Notes: a model not told the origin generated them from the sequence alone. A DNA stretch of 64,000 bases from Halobellus captivus (GCF_007655485.1 NZ_VJXQ01000001.1:505452-569451); one strand, 5' to 3'. Counted from the stretch's first letter, positions 53,864-63,502 are shown. Program-made: numbers and translations.

Positions 53864-54835
53864 TTACATATAGCCGAGGTCGCGGAGTCGCTCCATCAGG
53901 TCCTCTTTGTCCTGGGCGCGACCCGCGCGCTCGGTCGTGTTCGCCATATCCTGCAGCCACGCCGGTTCGTCGGTCGTTTTGTCGGTCGAGACTTCGCTGC
54001 CGAGCGAGCGGAACCCAGCGAAATACTTCGGCGATACCGGAATGTCCGCCATCGTGAGTCCGTTCGGCAGGTCCTCTGCGCTCTCGGGGACGTAGCCGTC
54101 CTCGGGGTACCCTTCGACCGTGTCGGGCACCACGAAGTGCCAGAAGGCCTCCCAGACGGATGCCTCGTCGAACTGGAGGATGGGTTGAATGCGGTCGTGC
54201 GGCGGGTAGATGTCTGGGTCGTGCCGCGGCGAGAAGAACGTCTCGTCCGCGCGGGCTTCCTGTTCGTCCCAGCGCACGCCCGAGATGACCCCGTCGACGT
54301 CGTACTCTTCGAGCGTGTCGTTCAACGCGACCGTCTTCAGCAGGTGGTTGCCGACGTAGGTGTCGAGCAGGAACGGGAACGTGTCTTCCTCGTACTCTAG
54401 CAGGTCGCGGACGTGGTGTTGGTTGTGCTCGGAGAGCTCCGAGATAGTGATGTCGTCGCCGGGTTCGAGGTCGTGTTCTTCCACGTACTCGCCGACGTCG
54501 TTGTTGCGAGCGTAGATCACGTCCAGATTCCACTCGTCGGCCCAGTGGGCGACGAAGTCGTGGATCTCATCGAAGTGCTGGAAGTGGTCGATGAAGACCG
54601 CGGGCGGCGTCTCGAGGTCGTACTTCTCGGCGACTTCCTTGATGAAGTACAGCGTGAGCGTCGAGTCCTTCCCGCCGGTCCACATCACGGCGGGGTTCTC
54701 GTACTGTTCGAGGCCGCGCTTCGTGACCTCGATCGCCTTTTCGAGCTTGTCCTGAATCGTCGGATAGTCTTCGGGCGTTTCGCCTTCACCGTCGGTGTAG
54801 TCGACGTCGAGGTAGTCGGGGAACTCGGATGCCAT
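53864..54835 (-). CDS. PAPS-reductase/CysD-like adenine nucleotide alpha-hydrolase
   Basis: A 323-residue protein of the sulfate-adenylyltransferase-subunit-2/PAPS-reductase fold. The PP-loop is MWTGGKDSTLTLYF (about residues 51-64), and a downstream ISGVRWDEQEARADE motif resembles CysD-type enzymes. It could act in sulfate activation or tRNA/thiolation chemistry. It has no CysN neighbour here, so the substrate is uncertain. It is convergent with the cox cluster. Confidence 0.8.
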   Translation of the reverse strand: MASEFPDYLDVDYTDGEGETPEDYPTIQDKLEKAIEVTKRGLEQYENPAVMWTGGKDSTLTLYFIKEVAEKYDLETPPAVFIDHFQHFDEIHDFVAHWADEWNLDVIYARNNDVGEYVEEHDLEPGDDITISELSEHNQHHVRDLLEYEEDTFPFLLDTYVGNHLLKTVALNDTLEEYDVDGVISGVRWDEQEARADETFFSPRHDPDIYPPHDRIQPILQFDEASVWEAFWHFVVPDTVEGYPEDGYVPESAEDLPNGLTMADIPVSPKYFAGFRSLGSEVSTDKTTDEPAWLQDMANTTERAGRAQDKEDLMERLRDLGYM

Positions 54836-55441
54836 TCTGTAATTATATCTAATTACGACTGGATAAATGCTTTATGACATCGACGAGTTCCCCAGATCAT
54901 ACCTCGATAAAAGAAGAAGTTACAATATTAATTATACATAAAATTATTTAGTATATTTGGTTTGTTAGACGGGTTTACTTCGCTTGAGTACCCAGAGAAC
55001 TCACACCAAATACGGTCTTTGCTACTCATTCTCTGTGAAATAGACCACCAGCTTCACCGTATTTTCCTGCCCATAAAATATAGTCAAAATACCAGAAATA
55101 GGTTAATAATATATTTATATTGATAGGAAAATGGTTCTGTGTTGGAACACGGATATCCCCGATGCATCTCTATTGCTGACTCCTGTGTCGCGTCTCCGAC
55201 AACGTCGAGTTTCTATAATGCTGAATCGGCCCCCGGCCACTAGACAGGGCACACAGTCCACGTATTCGTTCAAAAAATAACAAGCGTACGATCATTATTG
55301 TACACGAATGATCCACACAGTCTCATTTCAATATTATTGAAACAAGGTAGAGAGGGATGAACTCCAGAGACGGTCTCAGAACCACAAAGAAAGTCAACTG
55401 GGGAAGATTTAAATATGGTAATTTCGGATATTCGAATATCG
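54836..55441. promoter_or_regulatory. 606-base A/T-rich intergenic region with promoters and palindromes
   Basis: No gene is supported in this stretch. On the right, TTTAAATA at 55408-55415 lies about 30 bases before the ATG at 55442, a leaderless-type promoter. GATATTCGAATATC at 55427-55440 is a perfect 14-bp palindrome over the expected transcription start. TTTCAATATTATTGAAA at 55326-55342 has perfect 8-bp arms. On the left, TAATTATATCTAATTA just before 54835 is the likely promoter of the PP-loop gene. Confidence 0.6.
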
Positions 55442-56338
55442 ATGGCAGCACAAAACGTTCTTGTGACGGGTCCGTTCGGCGAGGCGGGCGAGGCGGTTCT
55501 CACCCATCTCGCGGAGAGAGACGAGTACGAGTTCACGTATCTGAATCGGAGCGATCATCCCGACTACGACACGTTCGTCGGCGACGTCGCCGACTACGAG
55601 GCGATTCGGCCCGCGTTCGAGGGGCAGGACGCCGTGATCCACCTCGCGGCGCAATCGGACGCCGGGGCGGAGTTCACGGACATCATCGAACCGAACATCG
55701 TCGGGACGTACAACGTGCTCAAGGCGATGAAGGAGGCGGACGTCGAGAAGCTCATCTACGCCTCCTCCCAGCGCGTGATGGGCCTCTACGAGGAGGATCA
55801 CGCGCCCGAACTGTACGAGGAGGACTACCCGAGCGAGCACGACCCGCTTCGACTCACCCACGAGACGCTCCCCAAGCCGGACGGCTACTACGGCGCGTCG
55901 AAGATGTTCGGTGAGCACATCTGCCGAACGCACGCGCGCCGCGAGGGTGCGCCGAATCAGGTCTACTCGCTGCGGATCTCGAGCGTTCGGACCGCGGAGT
56001 ACGATCACCCCTACGGCGACGCCGAGCGCGGCGTCGACCGCGGAAACGAGCACGCCGTCGACGACGACGAGGTGTGGGATCAGTCCCAAACCGGCTCGTG
56101 GGAGCGCGGGAGCGAGGAGTACGAGGAGATGGTCAAGCGACTGAAAGCGTCGTGGACGTCCCAGCGCGACTTCGCGCACCTCCTGGAGTGCTGTCTCGAA
56201 GACGAGGACGTCACCTACGACGCGTTTTACGCGGTCAGCGGCAACGACGCGCGGTGGTTCGACATCGAACACGCGCAGGCGGTACTCGGGTATGAACCGC
56301 AGGACAACGCCGCCGAGTGGGATGCCCCGCCCGAGTGA
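55442..56338 (+). CDS. NAD-dependent epimerase/dehydratase (uronate-dehydrogenase-like)
   Basis: A 298-residue short-chain-fold sugar enzyme. The N-terminal VLVTGPFGEAGEAVL binds NAD, and the catalytic YxxxK is YYGASKMFGEH. The GPFGEAG nucleotide loop and the RDFAHLLECCLED segment recall hexuronate dehydrogenases and related epimerases. With the IclR regulator and sugar-acid genes beside it, oxidation of a uronic acid or sugar is likely; the substrate is not proven. The start at the second ATG follows the TATA spacing. Confidence 0.82.
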   Translation: MAAQNVLVTGPFGEAGEAVLTHLAERDEYEFTYLNRSDHPDYDTFVGDVADYEAIRPAFEGQDAVIHLAAQSDAGAEFTDIIEPNIVGTYNVLKAMKEADVEKLIYASSQRVMGLYEEDHAPELYEEDYPSEHDPLRLTHETLPKPDGYYGASKMFGEHICRTHARREGAPNQVYSLRISSVRTAEYDHPYGDAERGVDRGNEHAVDDDEVWDQSQTGSWERGSEEYEEMVKRLKASWTSQRDFAHLLECCLEDEDVTYDAFYAVSGNDARWFDIEHAQAVLGYEPQDNAAEWDAPPE

Positions 56339-56472
56339 GAGACGGATCAGAACCGAGGGACGCAACGCCAGCGACGAACGAACAGCCACCGACAGCCGAG
56401 CGGACACCGACGGCCGGACGGACAGTGACACCCGAAGCCGCTACGGAAGCGGAACGACGCGGTCGCAATCGA

Positions 56473-57249
56473 CTACCCGTGCTGTCTGATTTTCAGCTCG
56501 ATGATGTTCTTTTTGTTGAGCAGCGCGGGGGCGAGCTCCTCGTCGATGCGTTCGGGGGTGATCCGACTTCGGGGACCGCTGATGCTGATCGCGCCGAGCG
56601 CGCCGTCGGGCTCGGAAGCGATGGCGGTGCCGATAGCGCAGACGCCCGGGAAGTGCTCGCCGCGGTTGATCGAGTAGCCGCGTTCGCGAATGGTGGCCAA
56701 CTCCCCGTAGAGAACTTCCTCCTCGGTGATCGTATCGTCCGTCAGCGCGGGCAGTCCGTGCGTCTCGAGGATTTCCGCGACCTGATCGTCGGAGTACTCT
56801 GCGAGCATCGCCTTCCCGGTCGCCGTGAGGTGAAGATAGAAATGATCACCGAGCGAGGCGTCGTCGTCGATGGATTCGGGGCTCTCGGATTTGTACAGCT
56901 GAACGGCGTACCCGCGCTCCATCACGGTGACGTTGGTGTGCTCGCCGGTCTCGACTTGCAGGTCGTCGAGCTCCGGCTTGGCCGCCTGGTACAGCGCCAT
57001 ATCGTCGCGCCGCTGCCCTCCCGTCTGGAGGAACTCGAAACCGCACCGGTACACGTCGTCGTCTTTGACGACGTAACCGGTCTCGACGAGCGTCGTGAGG
57101 TGGATGTGCGCCGTACTCACCGCCAACCCGAGGTCGTCTGCCGCTTCTGAGAGCGTCGCCCCGTTCGCGTCCTGTAGATAGTCGACGATGGAAAACGAGC
57201 GCTCGACGCTCTTTAGCCCGCGCGCGTTCGATCCGTCCGAGTTGGCCAT
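56473..57249 (-). CDS. IclR-family transcriptional regulator
   Basis: A 258-residue regulator with an N-terminal winged helix (RSFSIVDYLQDANGATLSEA, then STAHIHLTTL) and a C-terminal effector domain (GKAMLAEYSDDQVAEIL, then RGEHFPGVCAIGTAI, then ISGPRSRITPERI). It likely controls the sugar-acid genes on both sides. A perfect palindrome CAACATTGTTG (57294-57304) lies 45 bases upstream of its start. Confidence 0.92.
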   Translation of the reverse strand: MANSDGSNARGLKSVERSFSIVDYLQDANGATLSEAADDLGLAVSTAHIHLTTLVETGYVVKDDDVYRCGFEFLQTGGQRRDDMALYQAAKPELDDLQVETGEHTNVTVMERGYAVQLYKSESPESIDDDASLGDHFYLHLTATGKAMLAEYSDDQVAEILETHGLPALTDDTITEEEVLYGELATIRERGYSINRGEHFPGVCAIGTAIASEPDGALGAISISGPRSRITPERIDEELAPALLNKKNIIELKIRQHG

Positions 57250-57293
57250 ACAGGTCTGTCATCCCGTGGGTGCTTAAGAGCTACGAGTGATTA

Positions 57294-57304
57294 CAACATT
57301 GTTG
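57294..57304. promoter_or_regulatory. Palindrome upstream of the IclR gene
   Basis: CAACATTGTTG is a perfect 11-bp palindrome. On the reverse strand the extended site (ATTCAACAATGTTGTAA) agrees with the palindrome at 55326-55342 at 12 of 17 positions, sharing TTCAA and TTG. Both flank genes of one pathway, so a common IclR-type operator is plausible. Confidence 0.45.
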
Positions 57305-57495
57305 AATCGGAGTCGATGTCCGGCCCGTGAACCCGAGTGGTTTCGAGGGGGACACCGTGGCTCAGACAGGTGCCGGGTAGGTCTTCGGGACTCCGTACTG
57401 CACTCATCGATGTGGGTCAAATGTACGGGATTCCCGACACCTGAACTGTACTAGACTCCCGACATCTGAACTCAAATCCGATCCTGCCGATGCAA

Positions 57496-58185
57496 CTACT
57501 GAATCGAGTCCTCGGGACCGACGACTTCCAGGTTCTCGAACAGTTCGTCGTAGCCGTTGAGCTCGAAGAGGTACGTTCCGTCCTGAACCTCCTCGCGGGT
57601 CGTATCCTCGGCGTCGAGTTTCCCGCGAGCGAGTTCGAGCACCCGCGCTGCCCCGTCGCCGGGAATGACGGCGATCCCGTCGTCGTCGCCGACGACGATG
57701 TCGCCGGGGTCGACGCTCACACCGCCGCAGGAGACCGTGACGTTGACCGATCCGGGATCCTGCTTGAGCGGTCCCTGCGGGTTGACGCCGCGCCCGTAGA
57801 CGGGGAATCTCATCTTGCCGATCTCGCGGCTGTCGCGGTACCCGCCGTCGATGACGAGACCCGCGAGCCCGTTCGCCTTGCAGGACTCACACATCAGTTC
57901 GCCGATGTGCCCCGTGTCGGTGTAACCGTTGCAGTCGATGACGAGTACGTCGCCGGGCTCGGCCATCGTGATCGCCTTGTGAATGATGAGGTTATCGCCG
58001 GGAGCGGCCTTAACCGTGATCGCGGTCCCGGCCATATCGATGTCGTCGAAGGCGGGCGTGATGCCCGCGTCCATCGTGAGGCCGACGTTTCCGGTGACGT
58101 CGGAGACGATCGTACTCGGAATTTCCTCGAACGCCTCGACGACCTCGCGGTCCGGTCGCTCCACGTCGTGTTCGATCGCGTGCAT
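57496..58185 (-). CDS. RraA-family protein (HMG/oxaloacetate aldolase-like)
   Basis: A 229-residue protein of the RraA/4-hydroxy-4-methyl-2-oxoglutarate aldolase superfamily. The core GDVLVIDCNGYTDTGHIGELM, then LAGLVIDGGYRDSREI, then GDIVVGDDDGIAVIP contains the Gly-Asp and Arg-Asp residues of the active site. In a sugar-acid cluster an aldolase or decarboxylase role on a dicarboxylic keto acid is more likely than RNase E regulation. Confidence 0.85.
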   Translation of the reverse strand: MHAIEHDVERPDREVVEAFEEIPSTIVSDVTGNVGLTMDAGITPAFDDIDMAGTAITVKAAPGDNLIIHKAITMAEPGDVLVIDCNGYTDTGHIGELMCESCKANGLAGLVIDGGYRDSREIGKMRFPVYGRGVNPQGPLKQDPGSVNVTVSCGGVSVDPGDIVVGDDDGIAVIPGDGAARVLELARGKLDAEDTTREEVQDGTYLFELNGYDELFENLEVVGPEDSIQ

Positions 58186-58273
58186 ACGCCCGAGGAGGCC
58201 GATCGGCTACATTAAGCTACTGATCGACGCGTGACGCCAAACGATATGCCGACGCGACGCCCACAGGTGGGTA

Positions 58274-59284
58274 ATGACTGGCACCCCGACCGTCTACGTG
58301 ACCCGAACCATTCCCGAAATCGGCCTCGATCGACTCCGAGAGCGCTACGAGGTTGCCGTGTGGGACGGGAAACTCCCGCCGACGAAGGAGCACATCGTCT
58401 CGATGCTCGCCGAGCTCGACGCCGCCGGACTCGTCTGTCTGCTCTCCGACGAGATCGACGCCGAGGTGCTCGATGCGTCGCCCGATCTCTCTGTCGTCAG
58501 CACGTTTTCGGTCGGCTACGACCACGTCCACCTCGCGGCCGCCGCGGAGCGCGGGATCGCGGTCGGTCACACGCCGGGAGTGCTCGCCGAGACGACCGCA
58601 GACCTGGCCTGGGCGCTGTTGCTGACCTGTGCTCGCCGGACCGTGGAGGGACACGCCCACGTCGCCGCCGACGAGTGGGAGACGTGGGGACCGAGGCTCC
58701 TCACCGGACCGGACGTTCACGACGCGACGCTCGGGATCGTCGGCCTGGGTGAGATCGGGACTGCGACGGCCAAACGGGCCGCGGGTTTCGAGATGGACGT
58801 GCGCTACAGCGGCCGCTCGCCCAAGCCGGAGCGCGAGGCAGAACTCGCCGAATTCGGACTCGACGCGACCTACGTCGACCGCGACGAACTGCTCGCCGAG
58901 AGCGACTTCGTCTCGCTGCACGTGCCGCTCGTGGAGGAGACGGAGGGATTGATCGGCAGTGCGGAGTTGCAGCGGATGTCCGAGGACGCGATTTTGATCA
59001 ACACGAGTCGCGGGGAGGTCGTCGATACCGACGCGCTCGATACGGCGCTCGCGGCGGGACAGATCGGTCGTGCGGGCTTGGACGTCACCGACCCGGAACC
59101 GCTTCCGGCGGACCACCCGCTCTTCCGGCACGCGCCGGAGCGACTCGTCGTCACGCCGCACATCGGGAGTGCGAGCACCGGCACGCGGAACAGGATGGCC
59201 GAGATGGTCGCCGCCTGTACCGAGGCCGGGATCGAGGGTGAGCCGCTCCCGCACTCGGCGATCCGGGATGCCGGGATGGAGTGA
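58274..59284 (+). CDS. D-2-hydroxyacid dehydrogenase (glyoxylate/hydroxypyruvate reductase-like)
   Basis: A 336-residue NAD(P)-dependent enzyme. The Rossmann motif is GIVGLGEIGTATAKR, the catalytic Arg lies in INTSRGEVVDTDAL, and the catalytic His lies in TPHIGSAS; a Glu lies in DVTDPEPLP. Hydroxypyruvate or glyoxylate is the likely substrate. It pairs with the glycerate kinase that follows on the opposite strand: hydroxypyruvate to glycerate to 2-phosphoglycerate. Confidence 0.92.
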   Translation: MTGTPTVYVTRTIPEIGLDRLRERYEVAVWDGKLPPTKEHIVSMLAELDAAGLVCLLSDEIDAEVLDASPDLSVVSTFSVGYDHVHLAAAAERGIAVGHTPGVLAETTADLAWALLLTCARRTVEGHAHVAADEWETWGPRLLTGPDVHDATLGIVGLGEIGTATAKRAAGFEMDVRYSGRSPKPEREAELAEFGLDATYVDRDELLAESDFVSLHVPLVEETEGLIGSAELQRMSEDAILINTSRGEVVDTDALDTALAAGQIGRAGLDVTDPEPLPADHPLFRHAPERLVVTPHIGSASTGTRNRMAEMVAACTEAGIEGEPLPHSAIRDAGME

Positions 59285-59396
59285 GAGCGGAGCGGGGGCC
59301 GTGCGGACGCTATTCGGTGAATTAACAGTCGCGTGAAGACGCCTCGGTGCCAACAGCGCGCGTGGGGCTACTCGATGAGTAACAGTCGCGTGGAGG

Positions 59397-60716
59397 CTAC
59401 TCAGTGACCAAAAGCACGCGGAGGTCGTTGACGTTGGTGCCAGTCTGACCGGTGGAAACGAGCGCGCCGCGCTCGTCGAGGTAGTCGTAGACGTCATTGT
59501 CGTTCAGCAACTCGCGGGCGTGTCGAACGTCGTCGACGGTTTCGGCGTCGACGATCGCACCGGCCGCGTCGGTCGGCCCGTCGATCCCGTCGGTGTCGAC
59601 GGCGCAGAGCACGGCGTTCGACGGCAGTTCGATCGCCGCGCCGAGCGCGAACTCCTGGTTCGGCCCGCCCGTGCCGTCGCCGCGGATCGTGACGGTCGTC
59701 TCGCCGCCCGAGAGGATCGCCGCGGGAGGGGAGACGGGATTCTCCGTGTTCCGCACCTCCTCGGCGATCGCGACGTGCGTCAAGGCGGTCTCGCGGGCCT
59801 CGCCGCGGACTGACGAGGAGAGGATGAGGGGGTCGAATCCGGCGTCCGCACAGACCTCGCGCGCGGCCGAGAGCGCGGTGAAGTTGTCGGCGACGACGTG
59901 CGTCGAGACGGTCTCGAACGCGGGGTCGCCCTCGTCCGGCGTGTCGTCGATCGCTCCGTCCGCGCCCCGCTGGAGGTGCTCGCGGATCGATGCGGGGGCG
60001 TCGACGTCGTACTCCGAGAGGACGTCGAGGGCGTCGGCGTACGTCGTCGAGTCCGGCGAGAGCGGGCCGCTGGCGACGACCGAGACGTCGCCTGAGCTGA
60101 CGTCGCTGAACACGAGCCCCACGGTCGAAGCCGGTGCGAGCGCGCGGGCGAGGTGACCTCCCTTCACCGCGGACACGTGTTTTCGCACGGCGTTGATCCG
60201 ATCGATCGACGCGCCCGAGCGGAGCAGTTCGTCGGTGAGCGACTGCAGGTCCGCCAGCGAGACGCCGTCGACGGGGGCGGCCAAGAGCGCGCTCCCGCCG
60301 CCGGTCATCGCGACCAGCGCGAGCGTGTTCTCGCCGCTCTCGCGCGCCCGTCGGACGACGCGCCGCGCGCCCTCGACGTTCGTCTCGCTCGGCACCGGGT
60401 GGGTGCCGAGGACCGTCTCGATAGGCCCGGCGGGCTCCGGGTCGTCGGTGACGACGAGGCCCCCGTCGAGCCTCCCGTCGAGCAGTTCGGCCAGGTACGC
60501 CGCCACCTGGCCCGCGGCGTTTCCGCCGCCGAGGACGATCACTTCGTCGTACGCGCTGAGGTCGTACCGCTCATCGCCGACGCGGAGCGTTTCACCGTCG
60601 AGTTCGACGGCACGGTCGAGTACCGCCCGCGGGTGGGCGGCTTCGATCCCGGCCTCCACGGCGTCGAGGGCGACGCTGTGGACCGGGGCGTCCCGCGTGA
60701 TGCTTCGGTCGATCAT
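59397..60716 (-). CDS. Glycerate 2-kinase (MOFRL family)
   Basis: A 439-residue type II glycerate kinase. The N-terminal half (EVIVLGGGNAAGQVAAYLAE, then LVAMTGGGSALLAAP) and the C-terminal MOFRL domain (ILSGGETTVTIRGDGTGGPNQEFALG) are both complete. It phosphorylates glycerate to 2-phosphoglycerate, feeding glycolysis. Convergent with the 2-hydroxyacid dehydrogenase. Confidence 0.92.
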   Translation of the reverse strand: MIDRSITRDAPVHSVALDAVEAGIEAAHPRAVLDRAVELDGETLRVGDERYDLSAYDEVIVLGGGNAAGQVAAYLAELLDGRLDGGLVVTDDPEPAGPIETVLGTHPVPSETNVEGARRVVRRARESGENTLALVAMTGGGSALLAAPVDGVSLADLQSLTDELLRSGASIDRINAVRKHVSAVKGGHLARALAPASTVGLVFSDVSSGDVSVVASGPLSPDSTTYADALDVLSEYDVDAPASIREHLQRGADGAIDDTPDEGDPAFETVSTHVVADNFTALSAAREVCADAGFDPLILSSSVRGEARETALTHVAIAEEVRNTENPVSPPAAILSGGETTVTIRGDGTGGPNQEFALGAAIELPSNAVLCAVDTDGIDGPTDAAGAIVDAETVDDVRHARELLNDNDVYDYLDERGALVSTGQTGTNVNDLRVLLVTE

Positions 60717-60782
60717 AGCGGGTGCTCGTGCGGTGAGGTATAAAGCCTCACGAAGCGCCCGGGCCAGGGGTGCGGAAACTGG

Positions 60783-61541
60783 TTACGGCTGCAGAAGGAA
60801 CCCTCCCTCGACCGGGAGCGACACCCCCGTGATACGCGAGGAGAGATCCGAGCCCAAGAAGAGAACTGCGTTCGCGAGCTCTTCGGGATCCGCACGGCCG
60901 GGCATCGCCTCCGAGATCTCGTAACGGTCGGTCGTATCCGGTCGCTGAACCGCCACGCGGTCCTGCATCGAAGTCGCCACGATGCCGGGGAGGATCGCGT
61001 TCACCCGAATCCCGTCCTCGGCGTACTCCATCGCCGCGGCTCTCGTCATCGCGTTGATCCCCGCTTTCGATGCGCTGTACCCCGCGCGTCCCATAATTCC
61101 GGTGGCACTGGCGACCGACGAGGTGCTGACGATCGAGCCGCCGCCGTCGGCCAGCATCGCCTGAATACCGTACTTCATCCCGTAGAACGTCCCGCGCAGG
61201 TTGACGTCGACGACGTGGTCGAAATCGTCGGACTCGTACTCCGCGAAATCGGCCAGCGCGCCTTCGGTTCCGGCGTTGTTGAACAGGACGTCGAGTCCGC
61301 CGTACTCCTCGACGGCGGTCTCGATCAGTTGCCGCACGTCGCCTTCCCGGGAAACGTCCGTGCGCACGAACGTCGCCTCTCCCCCGGCGTCGAGAACGTC
61401 CGCGACCGTCTCTGTGCCACCCGATTCGTCGATGTCGCCGATGACGACGTTTGCGCCGTGCTCGCCGAACTTCTTCGCCGTTGCTTCGCCGATACCGGAC
61501 GCGCCGCCGGTGATCACCGCGACGTTGTCAGCAACTAACAT
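60783..61541 (-). CDS. Short-chain dehydrogenase/reductase
   Basis: A 252-residue classical SDR. The cofactor motif is TGGASGIGEAT with a following Asp (IGDIDES) favouring NAD. The NNAG motif is present, and the active site is Ser-Tyr-Lys (TSSVASATG, YSASKAG). The ATG at 61541 gives the normal N-terminus; the longer frame is not supported. It probably oxidises a sugar, polyol or sugar acid in this region. Confidence 0.9.
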   Translation of the reverse strand: MLVADNVAVITGGASGIGEATAKKFGEHGANVVIGDIDESGGTETVADVLDAGGEATFVRTDVSREGDVRQLIETAVEEYGGLDVLFNNAGTEGALADFAEYESDDFDHVVDVNLRGTFYGMKYGIQAMLADGGGSIVSTSSVASATGIMGRAGYSASKAGINAMTRAAAMEYAEDGIRVNAILPGIVATSMQDRVAVQRPDTTDRYEISEAMPGRADPEELANAVLFLGSDLSSRITGVSLPVEGGFLLQP

Positions 61542-61676
61542 AACGGCCGGAGAGAAGTCGCTGGTCGAATTATACGTTGTGATTCCCGTGGAAAACAGTG
61601 TGAACCGGGGCGAGACCGTGCTCTCTGTTCCGATATAGCACAATCTTTATTACTAATTAACTGATTCCGTTTTGGT

Positions 61677-62777
61677 ATGGCTCGTAAGCACAAGCCAACG
61701 TCACGTCGAAGTGTATTGAAAAGCGGCGGGATCGCCCTCGGTGTCGGGATGGGCCTCGCCGGTTGTATGGGCGGTAGCGGCGATGGGAGCGGAGACAGCG
61801 ACGGAGACGGGAGCGGGGATAGCGGCGGTGCGACGACCAGCAGCGACAGCGGTGCAGAGGAGTTCGAGCTCACCTTCGCGACGACCCAGCCGCCGGAGAA
61901 CATCTCCGTGCAAACCGCACAGGAGTACTTCGTCGACGTCATCGAAGAGGAGACAGACGGCCGGATCACCGTTGATCTCCAAGCAGCGACCCTCGGCGGC
62001 ACCGAGGACAACCTCGACGCCATCGAAGCCGGGACCGTCGACATTCTACACGAGAGCCCGACGGCGCTGTCCCAACGGTTCGCCTCCGAGTACTCGTTCG
62101 CGGGCGATCCGTTCGTCATCGAGGACATGGAGCACTACCGCGCGGTGAACGAGGAGTTCCTGAAGCCCGAAGACGGCCTGAACGGGATCCTGCTCGAAAA
62201 CGGCATCCGACTCGGCGACGCGTTCTACGTCGGGAACCGGTGCTTTACCAGCAACACGCCGGTCACCAGTCCCGAGGACGTCCAGGGGCTCAAACTGCGC
62301 CTCCCGCAGTACGAGACGTGGACGGCCGTCTGGGACGAGATCGGTGCCGACGTGACGCCGGTCGCCTACGACGAACTGTACTCGGCGCTGCAGACCGGCG
62401 TCGTCGACGCCTCCGAGGGCCCGATCTCGCAGTTCCTCTCGGTGAGCCTCTACGAGGTCCAATCGCACTTCAGCGTCACCAACCACCTGCTGGACACGAA
62501 GCACTTCCTCTACAACGAGGAGTTCTTCCAGGGACTGAGCGACGAGGACCGCGAACTCATCACCGCCACCGCGAGCGACGCGGTCGAGGCGATGACCGAG
62601 GACATCAAGTCCGAGGAGGAATCGCTCTACGACCAGGCCCGCGACGAGGGGACGACCGTGGTCACCGCCGAAGAGGTCGACCGCGACGCGTTCGTCGAGG
62701 CCGGACAGCCAGCGCTCGAAGAACTGTCGGACTCCAACTGGGCGGTCGACATCGCTGACGTCCAAGACCTCGCGTAG
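61677..62777 (+). CDS. dctP: TRAP transporter substrate-binding lipoprotein (DctP family)
   Basis: A 366-residue periplasm-side binding protein. The twin-arginine signal TSRRSVLKSGGIALG leads to a lipobox LAGC (about 27-30), then a Gly/Asp/Ser linker. The body follows the DctP pattern (LGGTEDNLDAIEAGTVDI, then TSPEDVQGLKLRLPQ, then YSALQTGVVDASEGP). The conserved Arg for carboxylate binding lies in LKLRLPQ. No DctQ or DctM gene follows within the window. Confidence 0.92.
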   Translation: MARKHKPTSRRSVLKSGGIALGVGMGLAGCMGGSGDGSGDSDGDGSGDSGGATTSSDSGAEEFELTFATTQPPENISVQTAQEYFVDVIEEETDGRITVDLQAATLGGTEDNLDAIEAGTVDILHESPTALSQRFASEYSFAGDPFVIEDMEHYRAVNEEFLKPEDGLNGILLENGIRLGDAFYVGNRCFTSNTPVTSPEDVQGLKLRLPQYETWTAVWDEIGADVTPVAYDELYSALQTGVVDASEGPISQFLSVSLYEVQSHFSVTNHLLDTKHFLYNEEFFQGLSDEDRELITATASDAVEAMTEDIKSEEESLYDQARDEGTTVVTAEEVDRDAFVEAGQPALEELSDSNWAVDIADVQDLA

Positions 62778-62897
62778 AGACGCGATTCTATCAGAACGCG
62801 GAACGCTGCATTCCGTCGTGGAGACGCACTCCTGTGTTAGCCTTCTCCGCCGACGCTCTTCTCTCCGTGGAACTGCCCGTTGAGACGACTGCGCTCG

Positions 62898-63371
62898 TTA
62901 CTGGCCGAGAGACTGGTCCCGAAGCGAAACGACCGGGCAGTGGGCATTCAACAGGACTGACTGGGCGACGCTTCCGAAGAGGATTTTCCCGGTCTGACTG
63001 CGCTGTTGCGGACTCACGACCACGTACCGTGCGTCCTTCTCCTCCGCGTAATCGACGATCTCGCTCGCCGGATCTCCGATGCGGCCGACGGCTTCCGTCT
63101 CGGCACCGAACTGGTGGGAACCGATCAGCTCCGTTGCAACCCGTTTCGCCCGGTCCCGAAGGTCCGAAACCGGGATGCCGTCGTCGCCGTGGCCGACGCT
63201 GTCCTCTTCGACTTGAATCGCTTCCGACCGCTTCATCACGTGCAGGACGTGTACCACGTCGTCGAACTGTCGTGCGAGGGAATCAGCTTCCCGCAGTACG
63301 GCACCCGCCTGTTCGGATCGATCGACTGCAGCCACGATAACCATATCTCTCCGTAGAAGACCATCACTCAT
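62898..63371 (-). CDS. Universal stress protein (UspA family)
   Basis: A 157-residue UspA-like protein. The first strand MVIVAAVDRSEQAG and the nucleotide-loop region VVSPQQRSQTGKILFGSVAQSVL are typical, close to the G-x2-G-x9-GS ATP motif. A start nine codons downstream (63344) would begin directly at the first strand and cannot be excluded. It converges with dctP. Confidence 0.85.
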   Translation of the reverse strand: MSDGLLRRDMVIVAAVDRSEQAGAVLREADSLARQFDDVVHVLHVMKRSEAIQVEEDSVGHGDDGIPVSDLRDRAKRVATELIGSHQFGAETEAVGRIGDPASEIVDYAEEKDARYVVVSPQQRSQTGKILFGSVAQSVLLNAHCPVVSLRDQSLGQ

Positions 63372-63502
63372 ATAATTTTAGTGACGGTGGCGCTCCGAAA
63401 GCCCGTTCGACAGAACGGAGACAAGATCGGAGCGTACGCGGTCCGTCGATATATACGCTAACGGTAACGTTTTTCACACCTCGTGGACGATTGCCGACCA
63501 CG

